Origin: Desulfofustis sp. PB-SRB1
GTDB taxonomy: Bacteria; Desulfobacterota; Desulfobulbia; Desulfobulbales; Desulfocapsaceae
DNA: 61,228 nucleotides
Direction: 5' to 3'
Assembly: GCA_016722945.1 (NCBI GenBank)
Contig: JAEQMT010000036.1
Location: forward strand, 1 to 61,228
Position 1 is the stretch's first letter, and each line of letters starts with the position of its first letter. The notes beneath the pieces were generated by a model. That model was given only the letters and a program-made list of their open reading frames with translations, searched no databases and had not been told where the DNA came from. This document shows positions 33,043 through 42,200 of the stretch, piece after piece. Made by a program: the position numbers and the translations under genes.

Positions 33043-33071
33043 TTGACAATGCTGTGGCGTTATCGTTCAAT
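33043..33071 (+). promoter_or_regulatory. Candidate promoter of the 20-kb surface-protein operon
   Basis: TTGACA at 33043-33048 is a perfect -35 hexamer, and TTCAAT at 33066-33071 matches the -10 consensus at four of six positions with an ideal 17-base spacer. Transcription would start near 33078, leaving a 170-base leader before the first ATG at 33248. No other plus-strand promoter of similar quality is seen before the operon. Confidence 0.5.
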
Positions 33072-33247
33072 AGTGTTAGGAGTGAGCCATTTTCCACCAC
33101 ACTGGTGCAGTGATGCTGCGCCGGCAACCTAACGTGATATATGCCTTCTCGCCAGGTGTGTATTTACCTCCGTGCCGATCTGTCCGGCACTATTTCGTCT
33201 CTTGTTATCCGATTCTGTGCAACAACCTTTTTGTGGAGAGAGGCCCC

Positions 33248-36200
33248 ATGACTGCGCTCAGAAATCCTCTTGTACTGGTACTGTCCGTTTTTTTGCTACT
33301 GGTGATAAGCCGGGAGCAGACCCATGCGGTGGACTCGGTGTGCGCCCGGGTCAAGATCGAGATCAAGCAGGAGGTGACCTTTGAGCGGCAGGCCTTCGAT
33401 GCCCACATGCATATCGAAAACGGCCTGACCACCATGGCGCTGGAGCAGGTCGGCGTTGAGGTTATGTTTACCGACGAAGATGGTGTGCCGGTATTTGCAA
33501 CCAGCAATCCGGATCACCCCGATGCCTTGTTTTTCATCAGAATCAGCTCGATGGAGGGCATCGAAGATGTCAGCGGTTCAGGCGTCGTTGGTGCGGCCAG
33601 TGAAGCGGACATCCACTGGCTGATCGTGCCGGCCCCGGCCGCCGTCAATCCCGCCGTACCGACCACCCTCTATTTTGTTGGCGCCCGTCTCACCTACACA
33701 CTGGGCGGTGAAGAACAGATCACCGAAGTCACCCCGGACTATATTAACGTCAAGCCGCTGCCGCTGTTTACCCTCGATTATTTTCTTCCCGACGATGTCT
33801 ACGGCGACGACCCGTTTACCGATGCAACCGAGCCCTCGATTCCTTTTTCCCTGGGTGTCCGGGTGATGAATAACGGCCATGGGACGGCCTACAACTTCAA
33901 GATCGATTCGGCCCAGCCGCGGATCATCGAAAACGAACTTGGGTTGCTGGTGGATTTTCAGATTGAGGGCAGCGAGGTAGACGGGGTGCTCATTCCCAAT
34001 ACCCTGCTCATCAATTTCGGCGATATCGAACCGAATCAACCGAAGATCGGGCGGTGGCTGATGACCAGTTCATTGTCGGGCCGTTTTGTTGAATTTGTGG
34101 CACAATATTCCCACGCCGAGGAATTTGGCGGTGAGTTGACCTCACTTATCGAAGATGTCCGCACCCATGTACTGGTGCGCGATGTGCTGGTGGATGAACC
34201 GGGTCGCGATGAGATTCGTGATTTTCTCGCACTCGATGATGGTCAATACACGGTGTATGAATCAGACGCCGGCGTCACCGAGGTCACCGATCGTTCCTCA
34301 ACCAGCGTACTCACCTTCGTCTCCGCCACCGGTCCGGAGATGACCTATTCACTCACCACCACGCCGACGGCCGGGTTCTCGTACCTTCAACTCGATGATC
34401 CACTCAACGGTACCAAACTCCTCATCGACGTTACCCGGTCTGATGGCAAGAAACTGTCGGTTAACAATGGGTGGATTTCCGGCAGGCGAGTTGAAGATCA
34501 ATGGAGCTATTATCTCAACCTGTTCGATACCCACGGCACCGAATCCTATACCCTTACCTTTCTCGATCCATCGGCGGTGGACCAGCCGCCGGAGTTTCTC
34601 ACCGATGAAATCCCGGTTGAGAAAGAGGGTGAATTGATCGAGGTACTTATCCGGGTAGGCGATCCAGACCAACCGGTCCAGCTGCTCTCCACCTGGGGTG
34701 CGTTAAGCATGGAGCAGGAGTGTGAGATCGAGATCAGCGTTGACCGGCTGCCGGTCGGAGCGGAATTTGTCGATCTGGGCAACGGCACGGGGATCCTGCG
34801 TTGGAATGCGGAGCCTGGTCAGGCGGGCGACTATCCGCTGGAATTTACCGCCCGCGATTGCAACGATCAGGAGGCGACGGCACGCTACCACCTGGTGGTG
34901 ACGGATATTGACAATGTTCCGACCGCAACATTTTCGGCGACCCCGTTGAGCGGCGCGGTGCCGCTGGATGTCTTGTTCGTGGATGAATCGACATCAGTAG
35001 ACGGCATCGCCACCAGAGTGTGGGATTTTGGCGACGGCGGCGGCTCGAGCCAGGAGACCCCTTTTTATACCTACACGGTACCCGGTACCTATCCGGTAAC
35101 ATTGACGGTCACTGAGCCGGATGGGGACACGGATACGCGCCGAGTAGAGGATTATATCCGGGTCACCGGTGTGGTGGACGGCCGATTGCGGGTCCTGTTG
35201 ACGGACGAGTCAGGCACCCCCCTGCCGGATGTGCGCGCCCAGCTTTTTGACACAGACGGCAACGATCAGGGCCGGAGTGCCGTCACCACCAGCGAGGGGT
35301 ATGCCGAATTCACCGCTAACGGCGGTACCTATCAAATCCGTGCTGAGTATCTGGGCTATGAGTTCTGGAGTGACCCGTTTGTCCATGCCACCATGGACAC
35401 CACGGTGGATATGACGATTGCCCACCGCGAGGTAACAATACAGGTGGTTGCTGATGCCGGCGACGGGATCAGCGCCCCGCTTGGCGGGTTACCGGTGCAC
35501 CTGTATCGACCAGACGGTGAGCCGATCGACCTGGAAGCAGTTACCACGGAGGAGGGCACTGCCCGCTTCCGGGTACCGCAACGCACCTACAAGGCGTTGA
35601 CCACCTATGCTGACACGGCCTATTGGTCGGACACGCTGATGTGGCAGGATACGACCATTGCCATCGAACATGGTCTGGTGGATGTAGCGGTGCTCGCCGA
35701 TGGCGAGGGGGCGCCGGGGATTCGGGTGGATCTGCTGGATGAAACAGGCGCCTTGATGCAGTATGCACTGTTCACCGACAGCGATGGCATGGCCCGATTT
35801 ATGGTGGTGCCGGGCGCGTATCGTTTCCGGGCTGAATACCAGGGGTATTACTATACCGGTGATGTGGTGCAGGTAGCTGCCTTCGAGCAGTTGTCCACCA
35901 CCCTAAATACCCGTGGCAGCGCCGTGGTGCTCACCTATACCGATCAGTTCGGTACCCCGCTGGCGGGGTTGACGGTAGCGGTGCTCGACGCCGAAGGAGC
36001 CGATTTTGGTGATGCCGGCATCACCGACGCCGCCGGCAGCGTCGGTTTTGATCTGCCCGACGGCAGCTACCGGGCGGTGGTTTTTTACCTGGGAACAGAG
36101 CAGCGGAGCGAACCGTTTGCAATTCCGAACACCAGCACCCTGTCCCAGGTGATCGACCACCGGCAGGTAACGATCACCCTGCAGACCGCCTACGATGCCC

Positions 36201-37435
36201 ACCTCAGCTCTCTTTCCCAGGCGCCGGTTGCACTCTTGGACGGTTCGGGAGGCGAACTCGGGGTGGAGACCATGACCGATAGTGCGGGTGAAGCGCATTT
36301 TTACCTGCCGTACGGCTCGTTTCAGGTTCGGGTATGGGATTATACCACCATGTATGAGAGCGGCCCCTTCAGCAATGAGGCGCTTACCATGACGCTGCCG
36401 CGCGGCGCGGTGAGGGTATCGCTGCCCGATGAAGTGGAACCGCGCGATGGAGTACCGCTCCGGGTGATGGATGGCGCCGGTGTCGAGTTACCGCTCTCGC
36501 TTTCCACCAACGCCGAAGGCGCTGTGGAGCTTTTTCTGCCGCCGGGCGGGTACCGCTTTGAGGCAGGTAATTATGCCGCCGAGCTGTACCTTGTTGCCGA
36601 CCAGTATCGCGAAGCGGAGCTGGAACTGGTGATCGGGGGCGGAGATGTGACCATTTTGGTTAGCGATCAAAACGGCAGAGCGCTGACAAATCTGCCGGTG
36701 ACGCTTTTTGACCTGAACCGACAGCCCCTGGAGTTCACCGGGATAACCGATGAGCGCGGACTGGTCACCATGACGGTTCCCACCGGCAGTTATCTGGCCG
36801 GGGTCGAATATCTCTATAAAACCTACTTCTCCGATCCGCTGGGTGTTGCAGGCGACACAACGGCGGTCATCGAGATCGAGCATCGGCCGGTGACGGTAAA
36901 AGTCGTGGGCCGGAGCATCGCCGGTGAACCGGCGCCACTGTTTAATTATGCGTACAACGTATATCTCTATGCGTTTGATGAATCCTTTTCTCCCCCTCGC
37001 GCCCGAATTTTGCCTCAGCAGTGGAGGAAGAGAACAGATGGAAATGGTGAAGCGGTTTTTATGTTGCCGGACGCCCGCTTCAAGGTGGCGGTTCGAGTGC
37101 CGTTTATCGCAGCGGCTCGACAGTACAGCGCCCCGTTTGGGTGGGAAGGTGTAGAACTGGAAGTCCCCGTGGGGCGTCTTGAAGTACGATTCACCTACAA
37201 CGGCGGCCGACCGGCCAGAAACATGGAGGTGTTTTTAAATATCCGCGACTACTCGATAGGTATCACCGATGATAATGGGGTGATTCGTATCGATGTGCCT
37301 GCTGCCAGGAACTATCGGCTGCGGGTGTACGATTCGCCTGCCAGGTGGCGATTCTTCTCATCCAACCGTTTTAATGTTGAAGACGGGCAAACCCTGCACC
37401 TCGATGTCAACCTTGATACGAGACATGGCTGGTAA
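33248..37435 (+). CDS. Large exported protein with PKD domain and nine carboxypeptidase-regulatory-like repeats
   Basis: About 1395 aa from ATG 33248, chosen for the GGAGAG site upstream and the signal peptide (MTALRNPLVLVLSVFLLLV, cleavage near THA-V). Residues 30-440 are beta-rich and unassigned. An Ig/cadherin-like module follows (about 445-555), then a PKD domain (about 557-645; VWDFGDGGGSSQETPF, YTYTVPGTYPVTLTVTEPDG). From about 645 to the end are nine repeats of 80-95 aa, each with a strand start (VTILVSDQNGRAL), a T-D-x-x-G-x-A/V turn and a Y-x-x-x-V-x-Y...SDPF close. They resemble carboxypeptidase-regulatory-like (CarboxypepD_reg, transthyretin-like) folds. It is presumably an extracellular adhesin or scaffold. 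It is the first gene of the operon; the next start is 9 bases on. Confidence 0.82.
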   Translation: MTALRNPLVLVLSVFLLLVISREQTHAVDSVCARVKIEIKQEVTFERQAFDAHMHIENGLTTMALEQVGVEVMFTDEDGVPVFATSNPDHPDALFFIRISSMEGIEDVSGSGVVGAASEADIHWLIVPAPAAVNPAVPTTLYFVGARLTYTLGGEEQITEVTPDYINVKPLPLFTLDYFLPDDVYGDDPFTDATEPSIPFSLGVRVMNNGHGTAYNFKIDSAQPRIIENELGLLVDFQIEGSEVDGVLIPNTLLINFGDIEPNQPKIGRWLMTSSLSGRFVEFVAQYSHAEEFGGELTSLIEDVRTHVLVRDVLVDEPGRDEIRDFLALDDGQYTVYESDAGVTEVTDRSSTSVLTFVSATGPEMTYSLTTTPTAGFSYLQLDDPLNGTKLLIDVTRSDGKKLSVNNGWISGRRVEDQWSYYLNLFDTHGTESYTLTFLDPSAVDQPPEFLTDEIPVEKEGELIEVLIRVGDPDQPVQLLSTWGALSMEQECEIEISVDRLPVGAEFVDLGNGTGILRWNAEPGQAGDYPLEFTARDCNDQEATARYHLVVTDIDNVPTATFSATPLSGAVPLDVLFVDESTSVDGIATRVWDFGDGGGSSQETPFYTYTVPGTYPVTLTVTEPDGDTDTRRVEDYIRVTGVVDGRLRVLLTDESGTPLPDVRAQLFDTDGNDQGRSAVTTSEGYAEFTANGGTYQIRAEYLGYEFWSDPFVHATMDTTVDMTIAHREVTIQVVADAGDGISAPLGGLPVHLYRPDGEPIDLEAVTTEEGTARFRVPQRTYKALTTYADTAYWSDTLMWQDTTIAIEHGLVDVAVLADGEGAPGIRVDLLDETGALMQYALFTDSDGMARFMVVPGAYRFRAEYQGYYYTGDVVQVAAFEQLSTTLNTRGSAVVLTYTDQFGTPLAGLTVAVLDAEGADFGDAGITDAAGSVGFDLPDGSYRAVVFYLGTEQRSEPFAIPNTSTLSQVIDHRQVTITLQTAYDAHLSSLSQAPVALLDGSGGELGVETMTDSAGEAHFYLPYGSFQVRVWDYTTMYESGPFSNEALTMTLPRGAVRVSLPDEVEPRDGVPLRVMDGAGVELPLSLSTNAEGAVELFLPPGGYRFEAGNYAAELYLVADQYREAELELVIGGGDVTILVSDQNGRALTNLPVTLFDLNRQPLEFTGITDERGLVTMTVPTGSYLAGVEYLYKTYFSDPLGVAGDTTAVIEIEHRPVTVKVVGRSIAGEPAPLFNYAYNVYLYAFDESFSPPRARILPQQWRKRTDGNGEAVFMLPDARFKVAVRVPFIAAARQYSAPFGWEGVELEVPVGRLEVRFTYNGGRPARNMEVFLNIRDYSIGITDDNGVIRIDVPAARNYRLRVYDSPARWRFFSSNRFNVEDGQTLHLDVNLDTRHGW

Positions 37436-37444
37436 CCACCTGTG

Positions 37445-38337
37445 ATGAAGAAACAGCTGCTTATCCTTCTGCTTGGCATGGTGGTGATCGGAGCTGGTGC
37501 AACCGGGGCATGGTTCTATCTGACCACCGCTCACGAGGATGATAAACCTGCTGCCAGCCTCCCCGCCGTTACCCGGCGCATCGCCTATGAGCTGGAGGTA
37601 ACTAACACCGGCGGCAGCCCGATTCAGGAGGAGCGGCTCATGGTTCGCGCCCCGGCCTCCACGGGCCGCGGCCAAACCTGTACCACCATCCAGGCCGGCT
37701 TGCCGTACGAGCTGAGCCGTGACGAGGCAGGCAACCAGGTGCTCTTGTTCGATCTCTCGATCCCGCCGTACGGGGTGAAGATCATCCCCTTCGAGGCTGA
37801 AGTGAGCTGGCGTCCGCCTGCAGCGTCTGGCGGTGGTGCCACTGCCACCGACTATACACATGCTGAGAAGTACATCGAGCTGAACCACCCGGCCCTTCAG
37901 GCCCAGGCTGCATCGCTTCGCCGGGAGACCACCGCGGCGACGGTCACGGCCACCTTTTCCTGGGTTTCCACTCAGATCGACAAGACCTCCTCAGCCATAC
38001 CCCCCGGGGCGCCGCCTATGCCATGCGTAAGAAGCGCGGTGACTGTACCGAGTTCATGCACCTGTTTATTTCCCTGTGCCGAATCAACGGGATCCCGGCC
38101 CGCGCCGTCAGCGGCTATGTGGCGCCCCGCGACATGCGCCTTACCGCCAACGATTTTCACGAATGGGCCGAGGTGTATTACGACGGCCGCTGGCACCTGG
38201 CTGACCCTTATTACGGCGTTCTGGACACGGACGAGGCGAGCTATCTGAGTTTTTTCGTGCAGCCGGGCAACGCTGATACAATTCCTTTTTACCGGTGGCA
38301 CAGCGACGCGCCCGTGCTCCGGGTGCGGATGTTGTAG
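37445..38337 (+). pseudogene. Exported transglutaminase-like (papain fold) protein, frameshifted
   Basis: The first frame (ATG 37445) starts with a membrane anchor or signal peptide (MKKQLLILLLGMVVIGAGA) and continues to about QIDKTS near 37990. From there the homologous sequence lies in the -1 frame: HTPRGAAYAMRKKRGDCTEF, GIPARAVSGYVAPRD, FHEWAEVYYDGRWHLADPYYG, ending at 38337. These contain the Cys-His-Asp triad of the transglutaminase core (RGDC, FHEW, LADP). Adding one base near tcctcagcc (about 37988-37996) would restore one 297-codon frame. A C6 run lies just after, so slippage, a real mutation or sequencing error are all possible. Intact relatives act as peptidases or cross-linking enzymes; here it could process the giant neighbours, which is inference. 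Confidence 0.78.
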
Positions 38338-38347
38338 GAGGAGATCG

Positions 38348-39178
38348 ATGACCCCGCCTTGTCTCGTAGTTCAGTGGCCGGTAAGAGCACTGCTGTTTCT
38401 TCTGACGGCGTTGATGGCGGCGCCCGCCTGGTCCGCGCAACCACCGCTGCTCAGTGTTAGCGAAGCAATTGCTCTTACAGAGCGTGATCCGCGCGCCATC
38501 TATGTGGATGTGCGCCGCCCCGATCAGTTCGAGCGCTTTCATATTCCCGGCTCCATCAATGTGGCCGCCCACTTCATCAAGACCAAGGCCTATCTGCGCA
38601 CCATGAACCTTATCCTGGTTAATCAGGGAGACGCCCTTGGCCCACTGCTCAGAGAACGCAGCCGCCTGGCCGAGGACGGCTTTGAGGTGTCCATCCTGGC
38701 CGGCGGGCTGGCCGCCTGGGCGCAGCAGAACAGGAAGTTTTACGGAATCCGGCCGCGGCCGGGCATCCTTGCCGAGACCCCGGCCGGCACCGCCCTGGCC
38801 GAGCTGGCCGACGACACCTATGCGCTGGTGGTGGATATTTCGGCGCCGGCTGAAGACGCACCCGCCTGTGCGCCGGCCTCCCTGCCGGTGATTGACCCCG
38901 CTGATCGTGACGACCTGCTTGCCCTGTTTGACGAGCAGGGGCTGGACGAGTCGGCCCGGGTGCTGCTGATAACCAGCGAAGGCGCCGGCCACTATGGTGA
39001 TGCGCTGCGTGCCGAAAGCCGTCCGACCCTGTTTTTCCTGGCTGAAGGCTGCGCCGCGCTGGCCCGTGCGCAGCGCAATCAGCATGCCATGTACCAGCCG
39101 GCGGGGGAGCGCACCCAGATCATCGGCGCCTGCCCGAGCTGTCCGGATGAGACGACCACCCCTGAAGCTGATGAATAG
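38348..39178 (+). CDS. Exported rhodanese-like domain protein lacking the catalytic cysteine
   Basis: A 276-aa protein with a signal peptide (VRALLFLLTALMAAPAWSA). Residues about 33-130 are a rhodanese fold: ISVxEAI-like start (LLSVSEAIALTERDP), YVDVRRPDQFERFHIPGSIN, then GFEVSILAGGLAAWAQQ. The active-site loop, normally a Cys followed by a glycine-rich turn, reads LILVNQGDAL, so the catalytic Cys is replaced by Asn. The rest (about 150-250) repeats a similar alpha/beta pattern (DDTYALVVDIS, RVLLITSEGAGHYG, RPTLFFLAEGCAAL) and may be a second, degenerate rhodanese unit. The C-terminus has CPSCPD. It is probably a binding module rather than a sulfurtransferase. AGGAGGAG precedes the ATG, which lies 10 bases after the transglutaminase stop. 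Confidence 0.8.
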   Translation: MTPPCLVVQWPVRALLFLLTALMAAPAWSAQPPLLSVSEAIALTERDPRAIYVDVRRPDQFERFHIPGSINVAAHFIKTKAYLRTMNLILVNQGDALGPLLRERSRLAEDGFEVSILAGGLAAWAQQNRKFYGIRPRPGILAETPAGTALAELADDTYALVVDISAPAEDAPACAPASLPVIDPADRDDLLALFDEQGLDESARVLLITSEGAGHYGDALRAESRPTLFFLAEGCAALARAQRNQHAMYQPAGERTQIIGACPSCPDETTTPEADE

Positions 39179-39225
39179 GTATACCGGGATCATGACACCT
39201 TTTTCACCCGAGTGGAGAGAGAACC

Positions 39226-42200
39226 ATGCGTTCTAAACGGCTACTGAGTTGTATCTATTGTCTGGCGCTGCTGATCGGCGCCCCCAGTTCGCTGTACGCG
39301 ATCACCACATCGGGCTCATTGAGTGGCGATGAGACCTGGGACGGTGAGGTAGAGGTGACCGGTGATGTGAGGGTACCGGAAGGACTCAGCCTGACGATTG
39401 AACCGGATACGACGGTGCGGTTCCAGGGCACAACAGAGCTGTTAGTCGAAGGCAGCCTGGTCGTTGCCGGCGGTGTAGGTTCTGAGATCACCTTCACCTC
39501 GAGCAGCGCTGCTCCGTCGGCGGGCGACTGGGGGGGTATCCGGGTAGCGGGTCGTGGCACGGTTGCTGTATCGCATGCGGTGGTGGAGTACGGGAGCTGG
39601 GGTATTGCGGTGGATAGCAGTGAGGGAGCCGGCGCGATATCCATCAGCGAGAGCGTCTTTCGGCATGGCACCGGTAATGGGGTGACGGTGACGATGAGTT
39701 CGGGTTCCGGTCGTACGGTGACGCTTGATGGCAATACGGTGTACGAGCATGGCGGCAAGGGTATCCGGTTGGTGATGAGCGGCTCAAGTACGCGGGTGAG
39801 TGGAAGCATCAGTGATAACGAGGTCCGCGATGTGGGGGGCTGGGGTATCAGCTGGCAGACTGATGGTGGGGCGCGCAGTGCTCTGAGTGTTTCCGGCAAT
39901 ACGGTGTACGGGGTTGGTGAGTACGGGCTGTACGGGTATGCGGTACATGCCAATACCGAGGCGGATGCGACGATCAGCGGCAATGAGGTGTATGATACGG
40001 GTACGGGGTTGTATCTGTACAATCGTGACGACGCAGTGTCAGACGAGCTGGTGATCAGCACGAATACGGTGCGTGATGTAGCAACGGGTATTGATTGTTA
40101 CTCGTATTCTTGGCAATTCTATTATTCAACGAGGATATCTGTGTTGCTTACGGGCAATCAGGTGGTGAACAATAGTTCATGGGGCATCGATCTTCATACT
40201 TATTCCTATCGGAACTATTCTTCGCGTCTGGAGGCGGTGGTAGAGGGTAATGTGATCACCGGCAACGGCGGCGGTATTCGGGGTCGGCGGGCTGGCTATG
40301 GCACGACGGTGGTGACGCTTGCATCCAATGAGATCACGGGTAACGGCGGCCGTGGTGCGGAGTTAAGCGTATCGGGTTCACCGCTGGTTTCATCCAACAC
40401 GATCAGCGGCAACGGTGGTGACGGTTTGTGGGTGAGCGCGCCCGGTTCGCCGGTGGTGTTGTCCAATGCGATCAGCGGCAACGGTGGTGACGGTTTGGAG
40501 TTGAGTTCAAGCGGTGTGCCGCTGATTGCTTTCAATGAGCTTGGCGGCAACAGCGGCGTTGGCATTCGCGTAAGCAACAGTGTTCTGAGCCGTGTCCATT
40601 ACAATAACTTGGGCAATGACGGCGGCCACGAGGTGTATAACGACGGCGCTGGGCCGGTTGACGCGCGCTACAACTGGTGGGGCAATGAGACGACCGCTCA
40701 GATGAATCTGGGCGATAACCCGAAGGACATCAGCCGTATCCGTGATATCTACGATAATGGTTCCAAGGGCGCGGTAGCGTACGAACCGTGGCTGAGCGAA
40801 TCGTTTGTTGCACCTGCCGAGCCGTTTTCACGGCTCGTTAATCCAGAAAACGGGTTGACGGTGAAACACCCTGAGTTGACGATCAGCGGGGTGGCGTACG
40901 CAGTTGATGGTATTGACCGGGTAGAGGTATCGGTTGATGACGGGGCCACCTGGCAGGTGGCCAACGGCACCGAGTTCTGGAGCTACAATTGGACTGCACC
41001 GGTGGATGGTACCTACGCCATCCGTTCGCGGGTGATATCTGGCGACTATATCGAGGCGCCGGCCCCGGCCCGTTATCAGACGGTAAACTCCACCTCCTAT
41101 ACCAGCTCCGGTACCGTCCAGTCCGATGAGAGCTGGTCGGATACGGTTGCGCTGCGCGGCGATATCAGGGTACCCGCCGGGGTCACCCTGACCATCCAGC
41201 CGGGCACGACGATTCTCGTACCACCATTGCATGACAGCACCTACGGCGGCGCCGCCCCCTCCAAAACCGAATTGGTTATCAGTGGCAATCTCCGCGCTCT
41301 GGGCACCGACAGCGCCCCCATCACCTTTGTTTCCAGCCACTATCGCGGCGGTGCGCCCGGAGACTGGGTGGGCATCCGCGGCAGCGGCGCCATAGAACTT
41401 GAGCATACGGTGATCAGCGATGCCGAGTCCGGGCTCAGCCTGACCGGTGGTACCCTGTCGCTCGCCCACAGCCGGGTCACCGGCAGCAGCGCTGCCGGCA
41501 TCACCCTGAGCAGCAGCGGCGGCGGCGCAATTGCGGCGGACATCAACCAGAGCATGTTTGACGCCAACGGTGGGGCCGGCATCTCCTGCCAGACCAGCGG
41601 CGCCGACAGCGCGCTCACCATGCATGTGCGGCAGAGTACGGTTGCAGGCAACGGCACCCAAGGATTGACCTGCACCGCCACCAACCGGTCTCAGCTGGAC
41701 GTCACCATCGGCGCCAGTGCCATCGAGCATGACGGCTCCGAAGCAATCGCCCTGACCACCAGTTCCTCGTCGGTGAGCAGCGTCACCATCGATGCTACCG
41801 AGATCCATGGGGCGGGTATCGGCGTTGCCGCCTCCTACAACACCAACGGCGCATCCAGCCTGACTCTTACCAACAATACCATCTATCAAAATGCAACTGG
41901 AGTGCAGGTAACCGTTACCAACGGCGCCCTGCAACCGCTTCTCAGCCACAATGAGATCTATAGCAACGGCGACGGTATTGTCTTTGTACCCAGCACCCAC
42001 GCGGCCACCGAATTGCTGCCGGAGATCAATGCCAATACCATTTACGACAACCAGGGTAACGGCATCCACCTGGCGGTGACCGGCCCGATCAGTCTGACCA
42101 ACAACGGTCTCTACGACAGCGGGTATGACCTCTATAACCCAACCGCTCACGCCATCGATGCACGCGGCAACTGGTGGGGGGCCGATACCACCAACTTCAT

